The notes beneath the pieces are model-generated. The model was not told the origin of the DNA. It worked only from the letters and a program-made list of their open reading frames with translations, and did no database searches. A stretch of DNA of 64,000 bases from Flavobacterium piscis. Lineage in GTDB: Bacteria; Bacteroidota; Bacteroidia; Flavobacteriales; Flavobacteriaceae. Location: contig NZ_LVEN01000008.1 of the NCBI RefSeq assembly GCF_001686925.1, positions 62,001 through 126,000 of the forward strand. The letters run 5' to 3'. This document shows, one piece after another, positions 44,204 to 53,483 of the stretch. The position numbers were made by a program, and so were the translations under genes. Numbering within the stretch: position 1 is the stretch's first letter; each line of letters opens with the position of its first letter.

Positions 44204-46729
44204 ATGAATACATTTTCAAAATATATCCTCACATTTCTTATCGTTTTTAGTTGTACTTTTTTAAAAGCGCAGTCGTTTATTACAACTCAAAAAAGCGCCA
44301 ATGTTATTGTACTGAAAGAGAAATCTTCACCCTTATCCTTTCTTGTCAGTGACGGAACAGATGAGGGTATTTTACGTGCAATCAATAATTTACAAACTGA
44401 TTTTGAAAAAGTTACGGGAGAAAAACCAGTAATCTTAAATCAGAAACCAAACTCATCATCTCCACTAATTATTATCGGAACAATTGGAACCAATTCAGTT
44501 ATTGATGATTTAGTTAAAGCAAAAAAAATTGATGGAAAACAGCTTAAGGGTAAAAATGAAAAGTTTAGTATTCAGAATATTAAAAATCCATTTAAAGGAG
44601 TTGAAGAAGCGATCATAATTGCCGGAAGTGACAAACGCGGAACGATTTACGGCATTTACGAATTATCGAAACAAATTGGCGTGTCCCCTTGGTATTACTG
44701 GGCTGATGTGCCTGTTGAGAAAAAAGAGAATCTTTACTTTATAAAAGGAATTTATAGCGATGGAGAACCTGCGGTAAAATACAGAGGGATTTTTATCAAT
44801 GATGAAGCACCTGCCTTAAGTGGCTGGTCGAAAGCAACATTTGGCGGATTTAACAGCAAGTTTTATGAGAAAGTTTTTGAATTACTGCTTCGCCTAAAAG
44901 CCAATTATATCTGGCCGGCCATGTGGGGAAACGCATTTTATGATGATGATTCTGCCAGCGGACCTTTAGCGAATGAAATGGGAATTGTTATCGGAACATC
45001 GCACCACGAACCAATGGCTTTGGCACAAACCGACTGGCGCCGATATATTAAAAAAAATAGCCTGCCGAATGTTTGGGACTACGCTAAAAATAAAACCGTT
45101 CTTGATGAATTCTGGAAAGGCGGAATAGAACGCAGTAAAAATTGGGAAAAGCTAGTTACTATTGGAATGCGCGGAGACGGTGACGAAGCCATGAGCGAAG
45201 GAACCAACATCGCTTTGCTGGAAAATATTGTAAAAGAACAGCGTAAAATTATTGCTGATGTAACGAAAAAAAAGCCTGAAAAAACACCTCAGGTTTGGGC
45301 TTTGTATAAAGAAGTTCAGGATTATTATGATCAGGGAATGCGTGTTCCGGATGATGTTATTTTGCTTTTCTGCGATGACAATTGGGGAAATGTGCGCAAG
45401 CTTCCTGACGTGACAAAACCATTGCACAAAGGCGGTTACGGCATGTATTATCATTTTGATTATGTAGGAGGCCCAAGAAATTCAAAATGGATCAATATTA
45501 GTCCGATACAAAGAGTTTGGGAACAAATGAATTTAAGCTACGAACATGGCGTTGATAAAGTCTGGATTGTAAATGTTGGAGATTTAAAACCAATGGAATT
45601 TCCGATCAGTTTCTTTTTAGATATGGCTTGGAATCCAAAGAAGTTTAATTCTCAGAATCTTTTTGAATTTACAGAGAAATGGGCAGCTGATCAATTCGGA
45701 ACAAAACATGCCAAAGAAATCGCAAGATTATTAAATACGTATCCAAAATTCAACCGAAGAGTTACACCCGAAATGCTTGACAGCAATACCTACAGTCTGG
45801 AAAACTACAATGAATTTGAAACGGTTGTCAATGAGTATAAAAATTTGGCACTTGATGCCTATCGAATTTACAATGAGATTCCAAAGGAATATCAGGATGC
45901 TTATTTTCAGTTGGTTTTATATCCAATAGATGCCTGCAGTAATCTTTATGAAATGTATTTTGCACAGGCGAATAACAGAAAACTGGCTTTGGAAAAAAAT
46001 AGTTTAGCCAATGCTTTTGCAGATCAGGTAAAAAGAAATTTTGAAAGGGATTCTGTTCTTCAAAATAAATATAACAATGAAATTTCATCCGGAAAATGGA
46101 CGCATATTATGGATCAGATGAGAATTGGATATAAGGCTTGGCATGATACACCGAAAAACATTTTGCCGGAAGTTAGTTATGTTTCTGAAAAAGATCAGAT
46201 TAAAAGAAAAGTATTCGCAGAAAAGGACGGTTATGTTTCCATTGAAGCAGCACATTTTTCTAAAGTAAATAATTCCAATACAATTCACTGGGAAGTGATT
46301 CCTGATTTTGGAAAAACAAAAAGCGGGATCACGACATTTCCACAAAATAAGTATCCAGCTCAAAACGAGAATATTTTTGTTGAATATGAAATTGATTTTG
46401 CTTCAACCGGACAATGTAATGTAGAATTGCTTTTGGCTCCAACGCTTAATTTTAACAGTAACAAAGGCCTTCGTTATGAAGTTTCTTTTGATGAAGAAAA
46501 ACCGCAAACCATAAATTTTAACGGACAGTACCGTGGCGAATTAGGAAAATGGCAGGCCGAGCATCTGATTCATTCGAGTACTAAACATACCATTTTAAAA
46601 CCCGGAAAACATGTGTTGCGTTTTCGTGTTTTAGATCCGGGAATTGTGCTGGAGAAAATTGTAATCAATACCGGAGGATTAAAACCTTCGTATTTGGGGC
46701 CGCCGGAAAGTGACAGGATTGCAGAGTAA
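44204..46729 (+). CDS. GH115 xylan alpha-1,2-glucuronidase, secreted
   Basis: GH115 enzymes release (4-O-methyl)glucuronic acid from internal as well as terminal xylose residues of glucuronoxylan, unlike GH67. The 841-residue protein has a Sec signal (cleavage near LKAQ), an N-terminal alpha/beta domain, the family motifs GSDKRGTIYGIYELS and SPWYYWADVPV (about 150-170), a TIM barrel beginning near FINDEAPALSGW, and C-terminal helical and beta domains (GYVSIEAAHFSK). The frame is open to a TTG at 44180; ATG 44204 gives the better signal peptide. It sits between the esterases and GH95 in the same operon. Confidence 0.93.
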   Translation: MNTFSKYILTFLIVFSCTFLKAQSFITTQKSANVIVLKEKSSPLSFLVSDGTDEGILRAINNLQTDFEKVTGEKPVILNQKPNSSSPLIIIGTIGTNSVIDDLVKAKKIDGKQLKGKNEKFSIQNIKNPFKGVEEAIIIAGSDKRGTIYGIYELSKQIGVSPWYYWADVPVEKKENLYFIKGIYSDGEPAVKYRGIFINDEAPALSGWSKATFGGFNSKFYEKVFELLLRLKANYIWPAMWGNAFYDDDSASGPLANEMGIVIGTSHHEPMALAQTDWRRYIKKNSLPNVWDYAKNKTVLDEFWKGGIERSKNWEKLVTIGMRGDGDEAMSEGTNIALLENIVKEQRKIIADVTKKKPEKTPQVWALYKEVQDYYDQGMRVPDDVILLFCDDNWGNVRKLPDVTKPLHKGGYGMYYHFDYVGGPRNSKWINISPIQRVWEQMNLSYEHGVDKVWIVNVGDLKPMEFPISFFLDMAWNPKKFNSQNLFEFTEKWAADQFGTKHAKEIARLLNTYPKFNRRVTPEMLDSNTYSLENYNEFETVVNEYKNLALDAYRIYNEIPKEYQDAYFQLVLYPIDACSNLYEMYFAQANNRKLALEKNSLANAFADQVKRNFERDSVLQNKYNNEISSGKWTHIMDQMRIGYKAWHDTPKNILPEVSYVSEKDQIKRKVFAEKDGYVSIEAAHFSKVNNSNTIHWEVIPDFGKTKSGITTFPQNKYPAQNENIFVEYEIDFASTGQCNVELLLAPTLNFNSNKGLRYEVSFDEEKPQTINFNGQYRGELGKWQAEHLIHSSTKHTILKPGKHVLRFRVLDPGIVLEKIVINTGGLKPSYLGPPESDRIAE

Positions 46730-46785
46730 AATTTAATAATAACAGCGTTTTTTATAGCATTTGAAATCATACGAACCCATTATTT

Positions 46786-49248
46786 ATGAAAATATATTTA
46801 ATTCCCATATTGCTGTTTTTCGGAGTTTCATTATCTGCTCAGCAGACAGATGATTTAAAGCTTTGGTATAAAAGTAGTGCAGGAGCCGTTTGGGAAAATG
46901 CCCTGCCCATTGGCAATGGTTTTCAGGGAGCTATGGTTTATGGAAATGTTGAGAAAGAAGTTTTTCAATTGAATGAAGCAACTGTCTGGAGCGGAAGCCC
47001 GAATCGAAATGACAATCCGAATGCAAAAGAATCTTTGAGTGAAATAAGAAAACTTCTATTTGGAAAGGAATACAAAAAAGCCGAAAAGCTAATAAACGAA
47101 AATATCATTACTAAAAAATCGCATGGGCAAATTTTTCAGCCTGTGGGGAATTTAGAATTGAGTTTTTTAAATCAGCAAGATTTTACAGATTATTATAGGG
47201 AACTGGATATTGAAAAAGCCGTCGCAAAAACTACTTATAAAGTAAATGGCATTACGTATACCAGAGAAGCATTTACCTCTTTTCCGGATCGCGTTTTGGT
47301 GATTAAACTTTCGGCCGATAAACCCGGGAAGGTTTCATTTTCAGCAGCTTTTTCTTCGGAACATAAAAAAAAGGAAATAATCGTTAGCGGCAATAATGAA
47401 CTTTTACTTTCGGGCACCACAAGCGATCACGAAGGAGTAGAAGGAAAAGTAAAATTTAAAGCCATAGCAAAATTTAAAGTTCAGGGTGGAAATATAAAAT
47501 CAGCTGGCAATTCTGTACAAATAGAAGATGCCGATTCTGTTTTGATTTATGTTTCGATTGCCACCAATTTTAAAAATTATAATGATATCAGCGGCAATGA
47601 AAACGAACTCGCAACATCTTTTCTGAATAAGGCTTTTGATAAGTCTTATGATAAAATGAAGGAAGCGCACATCGCTTTTTATCAAAAATATTTTAAAAGA
47701 GTTCAGCTTGATTTGGGAACTACAATAGCCTCAAAATTACCGACAGACGAAAGACTGGCCAATTTCAGAAAGGTTTCAGATCCTTCTTTTGTGACCTTGT
47801 ATTATCAATACGGACGTTATTTATTGATTTCTTCCTCCCAGCCAAGAGGTCAGGCGGCCAATCTTCAGGGTATTTGGAACAAAAGTATGACACCGGCCTG
47901 GGATAGTAAATATACGATCAACATTAATACCGAGATGAATTACTGGCCGGCCGAAAAAACGAATTTATCTGAAATGCATGAGCCGCTTTTAAAAATGATT
48001 CAGGAATTAGCACAAACCGGAAAAGAAACAGCCAAAGTAATGTACGGTGCCCGCGGTTGGATGGCGCATCACAATACCGATATTTGGAGAATTAACGGAG
48101 CCGTTGACGGCGCCACCTGGGGAGTATGGAATGCAGGCGGCGGCTGGCTGAGTCAGCATTTATGGGAGCATTATTTGTATACGGGTGATAAAAAATATCT
48201 GGAATCGGTATATGAAACATTAAAAGGAGCTGCTGATTTTTATGCTGATTTTTTAGTAAAAGATCCAACAAGTGGCTGGCTGGTCGTGGCACCCGGAAAT
48301 TCACCTGAAAATGCTCCGGCCGCACATCAGGGTTCTGCAGTAACGGCGGGCTCAACGATGGACAATCAAATTGTATTTGATGTTTTTACTTCGGTTATAA
48401 AAGCATCAGAAGTATTGGGGAAAAACAAGCAATATGCAGACAGTTTAAAAGTATTAAGAAATATGCTGCCGCCTATGCAAATTGGCCAATACAATCAGCT
48501 TCAGGAATGGCTGGATGATGTGGATGATCCCAAAGACAATCACCGTCATATTTCGCATTTATATGGTTTATATCCTTCTAATCAGATTTCTGCTTATAAA
48601 ACGCCCGAGCTTTTTGCGGCCGCAAAGAATACGTTGCTTCAAAGAGGCGATATTTCTACAGGCTGGAGCATGGGCTGGAAGGTGAACTGGTGGGCAAAAA
48701 TGCAGGACGGCAACCACGCTTACAGCCTGATTCAGAGTCAGCTCACACCGCTTGGTGTAAACAAAGAAGGAGGAGGAACTTACAACAATCTTTTTGATGC
48801 ACATCCGCCTTTTCAAATTGATGGCAATTTTGGATGTACCTCCGGAATAACCGAAATGTTGATGCAAAGTTCCGATGATGCAATTCATCTGCTTCCCGCT
48901 TTGCCGGATGCCTTAAAAGAATATGGCGAAATTTCAGGACTAAAAGCGCATGGAGGTTTTGAAATCAAGAACGTGAAATGGAAAAACGGAAAATTAATTG
49001 CTGTAACAATTCAGTCCAATCTTGGCGGAAATTTGAGATTAAGAACGCCAAATGAAATCAGAAAAAAAGACAATAAAAATTTAAAAATAGCGTCGGGAAT
49101 TAATTCAAATGTTTTTTACCAAACTGTGGAGGTCAAAAAGCCAGTTATTGCGGAAAAATCGACTATAAAACCATTGGATATTGCCACAACTTATTTGTAT
49201 GATATAAAGACTGAAAAAGGTAAAAGCTACAGTTTCTTAATTAAATAA
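46786..49248 (+). CDS. GH95 alpha-L-fucosidase/alpha-L-galactosidase, secreted
   Basis: The 820-residue protein begins with a Sec signal (cleavage near LSAQQ) and has the GH95 layout: N-terminal beta-domain (LWYKSSAGAVWENALPIGNG), (alpha/alpha)6 barrel and C-terminal beta-sandwich. Family motifs include NINTEMNYWPAE, GGWLSQHLWEHY (candidate acid Glu) and FQIDGNFG (candidate Asp). GH95 covers alpha-1,2-L-fucosidases and alpha-L-galactosidases; the latter occur in loci for complex cereal glucuronoarabinoxylan, which fits this setting better. I cannot decide the specificity from sequence. GH127 follows 4 bases later, so the two are tightly coupled. Confidence 0.9.
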   Translation: MKIYLIPILLFFGVSLSAQQTDDLKLWYKSSAGAVWENALPIGNGFQGAMVYGNVEKEVFQLNEATVWSGSPNRNDNPNAKESLSEIRKLLFGKEYKKAEKLINENIITKKSHGQIFQPVGNLELSFLNQQDFTDYYRELDIEKAVAKTTYKVNGITYTREAFTSFPDRVLVIKLSADKPGKVSFSAAFSSEHKKKEIIVSGNNELLLSGTTSDHEGVEGKVKFKAIAKFKVQGGNIKSAGNSVQIEDADSVLIYVSIATNFKNYNDISGNENELATSFLNKAFDKSYDKMKEAHIAFYQKYFKRVQLDLGTTIASKLPTDERLANFRKVSDPSFVTLYYQYGRYLLISSSQPRGQAANLQGIWNKSMTPAWDSKYTININTEMNYWPAEKTNLSEMHEPLLKMIQELAQTGKETAKVMYGARGWMAHHNTDIWRINGAVDGATWGVWNAGGGWLSQHLWEHYLYTGDKKYLESVYETLKGAADFYADFLVKDPTSGWLVVAPGNSPENAPAAHQGSAVTAGSTMDNQIVFDVFTSVIKASEVLGKNKQYADSLKVLRNMLPPMQIGQYNQLQEWLDDVDDPKDNHRHISHLYGLYPSNQISAYKTPELFAAAKNTLLQRGDISTGWSMGWKVNWWAKMQDGNHAYSLIQSQLTPLGVNKEGGGTYNNLFDAHPPFQIDGNFGCTSGITEMLMQSSDDAIHLLPALPDALKEYGEISGLKAHGGFEIKNVKWKNGKLIAVTIQSNLGGNLRLRTPNEIRKKDNKNLKIASGINSNVFYQTVEVKKPVIAEKSTIKPLDIATTYLYDIKTEKGKSYSFLIK

Positions 49249-49252
49249 TACT

Positions 49253-51550
49253 ATGAAAAATATTTTTAGAAAATATAAAATCTTCTGTTGCTTGTTCGGA
49301 TTGTGGATCACATCTTCTGCAACAGCACAAATGCAATTGTTTGATTTAAAAGAAGTAAGGCTAAAAGAAGGTCCGTTTAAAAATGCTCAGGATGTTGATC
49401 TGAAATATATTTTAGAACTCAATCCAGACCGCCTTTTAGCACCTTACCTTATCGCCTCTGGAATACCCGTTAAAGCAGAACGTTACGGGAATTGGGAGAG
49501 TATAGGACTTGACGGACACATTGCCGGACATTATCTTTCTGCATTAGCGATGATGTATGCTTCTACCGGAAATAGGGAAGTTAAAAACCGACTGGATTAT
49601 ATGATCTCAGAACTGGAGAAATGCCAGCAAAAAAACGGAAACGGTTATGTGGGAGGAATTCCGCAGGGAAAAGTTTTTTGGGACCGCATTCATAACGGTG
49701 ATATCGACGGAAGCAATTTCGGATTAAATAATACTTGGGTTCCGCTGTACAATATCCATAAACTTTTTGCCGGTTTAACCGATACGTATCATTACACTGG
49801 AAATGAAAAAGCAAAAGAGATTTTGATACAACTGGGCGATTGGTTTATCGAATTAATTCGTCCGCTTTCTGAAGAGCAAATTCAAAATATATTAAAAACA
49901 GAACACGGCGGTATAAACGAATCTTTTGCCGATTTATATATCATCACAAAAAACAAAAAATACCTGGAAACTGCCGAAAAAGTTTCGCATTTAGCAATCT
50001 TAAATCCGCTGGAAAAAAAAGAAGACAAATTAACAGGATTGCATGCCAATACCCAAATTCCAAAAGTAATTGGATTTGAGAAAATCGGCAGACTTTCCGG
50101 AAATAAAGACATGACAGATGCCGCGCAGTTCTTTTGGGAAAATGTAACCCAAAAACGCAGCGTAGCATTTGGAGGAAATAGTTTTGCAGAACATTTTAAT
50201 CCAACCGAAGATTTCAGCGGGATGTTAAAATCAAATCAGGGGCCGGAAACGTGTAATTCCTATAATATGGAACGTTTGAGTAAAGCTTTATTTTTAGACC
50301 AAAACAAGGTAAGTTATCTTGATTTTTACGAGCGTACGCTTTACAATCACATTCTTTCGAGCCAGCATCCTGAAAAAGGCGGTTTTGTGTATTTTACTCC
50401 CATCAGACCGAATCATTATCGCGTGTATTCCCAGCCGGAAACGAGCATGTGGTGTTGTGTGGGTTCGGGGCTTGAAAATCATTCGAAATATGGAGAATTA
50501 ATTTACAGCCATACAGAAAATGATGTTTTTGTAAATCTCTTTATTCCGTCTGTTTTAGACTGGAAAGAAAAAGATCTTTACATCGAACAAAGCACAAAAT
50601 TCCCTTATCAAAACAGCACAAATCTTGTTTTGAAACTGAAGAAAAGCAAAACATTTTCAATGAATATCCGCTATCCGGAATGGGCTGAAGATTTTGAAAT
50701 TTCGATTAATGGAAAAATTCAGAAAATAGAAGCGAAGCCTTCCAGTTATGTAACAATTACAAGAAAATGGAAATCCGGAGATCAAATTTCGGTTACATTT
50801 AAAACTTCGACACATTTAGAAAATTTGCCGGACGGCTCCAACTGGAGTGCTTTTGTAAACGGACCTATTGTATTGGCTGCCAAAACATCCAACAAAGATT
50901 TAGACGGATTATTTGCCGATGACAGCCGAATGGGACATGTAGCAGCCGGTAAATATTATCCGTTGGATCAGGCATATGCGATAATTGGAGACAAAGCAGC
51001 GTATATCGCAAAAATGAAGGATTTGGGAAACCTGCATTTCCGTTTAGATTCGTTGGAATTACAACCTTTTTTTGAAATTCATGATGCGCGATATCAAATG
51101 TATTTTCAAAATTATACCAAAGAACAATATCAGGAAAAGCATGCACTTTTAAAACAACAGGAAATACAGGCATTGGCTCTGGAAGCTAAAACCGTTGATA
51201 AAATTAATTGCGGTGAGCAGCAGTCAGAAGTAGATCATGGCTATAAAGGCGAAAAAAGTGATTCAGGTTATGATGATACAAAAGCCTGGAGAAGTACCAA
51301 ATCGTATATTTCTTATCAGTTATTAAATAAAAACAAATCCGGAAAATATCTGGATATCATTTGCACAGCCGATTTTAAAACGGATAATATCACGATTCTC
51401 ATCAATGAAAAACCGGTTTCGATTATTTCTACAGCAAATAAAACCATCCGATTAAATATTGAAAAGATTGAAGTGGTAAACATTACCATAAAATCTAATG
51501 ACGGAAGCAATAGTCCGAAGTTTCATCAATTCAGAATTTTAAAAGAGTAA
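49253..51550 (+). CDS. GH127 beta-L-arabinofuranosidase, secreted
   Basis: GH127 enzymes use a zinc-bound cysteine as nucleophile. The zinc/catalytic set is visible: Glu332 and Cys334 in PETCNSYNM, and Cys401/Cys402 in MWCCVGSG, matching Glu338, Cys340, Cys417 and Cys418 of the Bifidobacterium enzyme HypBA1. The 765-residue protein has a Sec signal (cleavage near ATAQ), a helical barrel and C-terminal beta-domains. It probably removes beta-linked L-arabinofuranose or a related sugar from xylan side chains. Gaps of 4 bases on both sides tie it to GH95 and GH43. Confidence 0.9.
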   Translation: MKNIFRKYKIFCCLFGLWITSSATAQMQLFDLKEVRLKEGPFKNAQDVDLKYILELNPDRLLAPYLIASGIPVKAERYGNWESIGLDGHIAGHYLSALAMMYASTGNREVKNRLDYMISELEKCQQKNGNGYVGGIPQGKVFWDRIHNGDIDGSNFGLNNTWVPLYNIHKLFAGLTDTYHYTGNEKAKEILIQLGDWFIELIRPLSEEQIQNILKTEHGGINESFADLYIITKNKKYLETAEKVSHLAILNPLEKKEDKLTGLHANTQIPKVIGFEKIGRLSGNKDMTDAAQFFWENVTQKRSVAFGGNSFAEHFNPTEDFSGMLKSNQGPETCNSYNMERLSKALFLDQNKVSYLDFYERTLYNHILSSQHPEKGGFVYFTPIRPNHYRVYSQPETSMWCCVGSGLENHSKYGELIYSHTENDVFVNLFIPSVLDWKEKDLYIEQSTKFPYQNSTNLVLKLKKSKTFSMNIRYPEWAEDFEISINGKIQKIEAKPSSYVTITRKWKSGDQISVTFKTSTHLENLPDGSNWSAFVNGPIVLAAKTSNKDLDGLFADDSRMGHVAAGKYYPLDQAYAIIGDKAAYIAKMKDLGNLHFRLDSLELQPFFEIHDARYQMYFQNYTKEQYQEKHALLKQQEIQALALEAKTVDKINCGEQQSEVDHGYKGEKSDSGYDDTKAWRSTKSYISYQLLNKNKSGKYLDIICTADFKTDNITILINEKPVSIISTANKTIRLNIEKIEVVNITIKSNDGSNSPKFHQFRILKE

Positions 51551-51554
51551 ATAA

Positions 51555-53138
51555 ATGATGCCAGATAAAATAAAAATCAGTAATGCTTTTTTTAGTCTTT
51601 TTTTGCTTTTTACCTTATGTAATTATGCACAAAACAAGGCGCAGAATCCGGTCATTTTTGCTGATGTTCCTGATATGTCTATTATTCGTGTAAACGATAT
51701 TTATTACATGAGCAGCACGACCATGCACATGAATCCGGGCGTTCCCATCATGAAATCAAATGACTTAGTCAATTGGAAAATAGTCAATTATGCCTATCAA
51801 ACCTTAGAAGATGATAACGATAAACTAAATCTGGATAATGGAAAAAATGATTACGGAAGAGGTTCGTGGGCGAGTAGTTTAAATTATCATAATGGTATTT
51901 ATTATGTGAGTACTTTCTCCGGAACGACGGGTAAAACCTATATTTTTTCTACAAAAGATATAGAAAAAGGCCCTTGGAAAAAAAACGTTTTGAATTCTTC
52001 TTATCACGATCATTCTATCTTTTTTGATGATGACGGAAAAGTGTATATGGTTTGGGGAGCAGGAAAATTACAGATCGTCGAATTACAATCAGATTTGTCT
52101 GCTGTAAAAGAAGAAACAAAAAAAGTCTTAATAGAAAATGCAAGTGCTCCCGCCGGTAACAATATTATGCTCCAATCTGAAGGTTCACAGCTTTTTAAGA
52201 TCAAAGGGAAATATTATTTGTTTAATATCGTCTGGCCCAAAGACGGCATGCGAACGGTTATCATACACAGGGCAGATCAAATTTCAGGTCCGTGGGAAGG
52301 AAAAGTAGGATTGCAGGATTTAGGAGTAGCACAAGGCGGACTGATAGATACGCCAGACGGAAAATGGTTTTCGTACCTGTTCAGGGATTTTGGCGGTGTC
52401 GGGCGTATTCCTTATTTCGTTCCGGTTAAGTGGCAAGACGACTGGCCAGTTTTAGGCCAAAATAATAAAGTACCGGAATACCTGGATTTGCCTCCAAACA
52501 AAAGTGTAATTCCCGGTATTGTAGACTCCGATGATTTTGATCGAAAAAAGAATGATCCAAATTTGCCTCTAGTCTGGCAATGGAACCATAATCCGGATAA
52601 CTCGCTTTGGTCTGTAAAAGAAAGAAAAGGTTTTTTAAGATTGAAAACCGGAAGAATTGACAGCAGTTTTGTTCAGGCAAAAAATACATTGACGCAAAGA
52701 ACTTTTGGCCCTCAAAGTTCCGGAACTATTGTAATTGAGATTTCTAAAATGAAAGACGGTGACTTTGCAGGACTTTCTTTATTGCAAAAAGAGTACGGAT
52801 TAATTGGCGTAAAAGCCGAAAAAAATGCGAAGAAAATCGTCATGATAGAAGCGCTTAAAGACATTCCTGCCGAGATACAAAGTATTCCGTTAACTCAGGA
52901 TAAAATTTATTTAAGGGCTGAATGTAATTTTAAAGACAAAATAGATGAAGGCCAATTTTTTTACAGTTTAGACGGTAAAAAATGGATTAGTATCGGAAAA
53001 ACAATAAAACTGCCTTATACACCTCCGCATTTTATGGGATATCGATTTGGTTTGTTCAACTACGCAACTAAAAATATTGGCGGTTATGTAGATTTTGATT
53101 ATTTCCATATTAAAGCTCAAATTTCAAAAAATAATTAA
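51555..53138 (+). CDS. GH43 glycosidase with C-terminal beta-sandwich, secreted
   Basis: A 527-residue enzyme with signal peptide (cleavage near NYAQ), GH43 propeller and C-terminal sandwich. Catalytic acids are Asp40 in DVPDMSIIR, Asp of YHDHSIFF near residue 152 and Glu of LQSEGSQLF near residue 208. The N-terminal MSSTTMHMNPGVPIMKSNDLVNW stretch is typical of arabinofuranosidase/xylosidase-type GH43. It differs clearly from the other secreted GH43 at 38397, so the two likely attack different linkages. It is the last gene of the enzyme operon, and an inverted repeat element follows. Confidence 0.9.
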   Translation: MMPDKIKISNAFFSLFLLFTLCNYAQNKAQNPVIFADVPDMSIIRVNDIYYMSSTTMHMNPGVPIMKSNDLVNWKIVNYAYQTLEDDNDKLNLDNGKNDYGRGSWASSLNYHNGIYYVSTFSGTTGKTYIFSTKDIEKGPWKKNVLNSSYHDHSIFFDDDGKVYMVWGAGKLQIVELQSDLSAVKEETKKVLIENASAPAGNNIMLQSEGSQLFKIKGKYYLFNIVWPKDGMRTVIIHRADQISGPWEGKVGLQDLGVAQGGLIDTPDGKWFSYLFRDFGGVGRIPYFVPVKWQDDWPVLGQNNKVPEYLDLPPNKSVIPGIVDSDDFDRKKNDPNLPLVWQWNHNPDNSLWSVKERKGFLRLKTGRIDSSFVQAKNTLTQRTFGPQSSGTIVIEISKMKDGDFAGLSLLQKEYGLIGVKAEKNAKKIVMIEALKDIPAEIQSIPLTQDKIYLRAECNFKDKIDEGQFFYSLDGKKWISIGKTIKLPYTPPHFMGYRFGLFNYATKNIGGYVDFDYFHIKAQISKNN

Positions 53139-53238
53139 TACAAGTTGCCAGACTAACAATTCAATACATAAGCTGGCTCTAAAAAAGTTTAATCCCTAAG
53201 GGATATTTTTTCTGGTAGTAAAGTTCAAACGTGCTGTT

Positions 53239-53338
53239 TGTCATTTCGACGGAGGAGAAATCTCCGCGAGAAGCTCGACAAAGATTGGATCCTCGTTGCG
53301 GAGTTACTTGTGGAGATTTCTCCTTCGTCGAAATGACA
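53239..53338. repeat. Inverted repeat element (GTCATTTCGACG-AGGAG type), copy 2
   Basis: 27-base arms at 53239-53265 and 53312-53338 pair with one mismatch. They share most of their sequence with the arms at 23864-23965. The element fills the middle of the 345-base gap 53139-53483. It may end transcription of the enzyme operon. No gene is seen in the gap. Confidence 0.85.
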
Positions 53339-53483
53339 TAAAATGAGAAAAAAATGCAAAAAGCTTAACTTAATGACATTGCCCGTAGGGACTACACTTT
53401 ATTAACTAGCAACTTGAATTAATTAGTTTACGATTTAACCAAAATAAAATACGCATTAATATATTAACTCAAATAGAATAATC

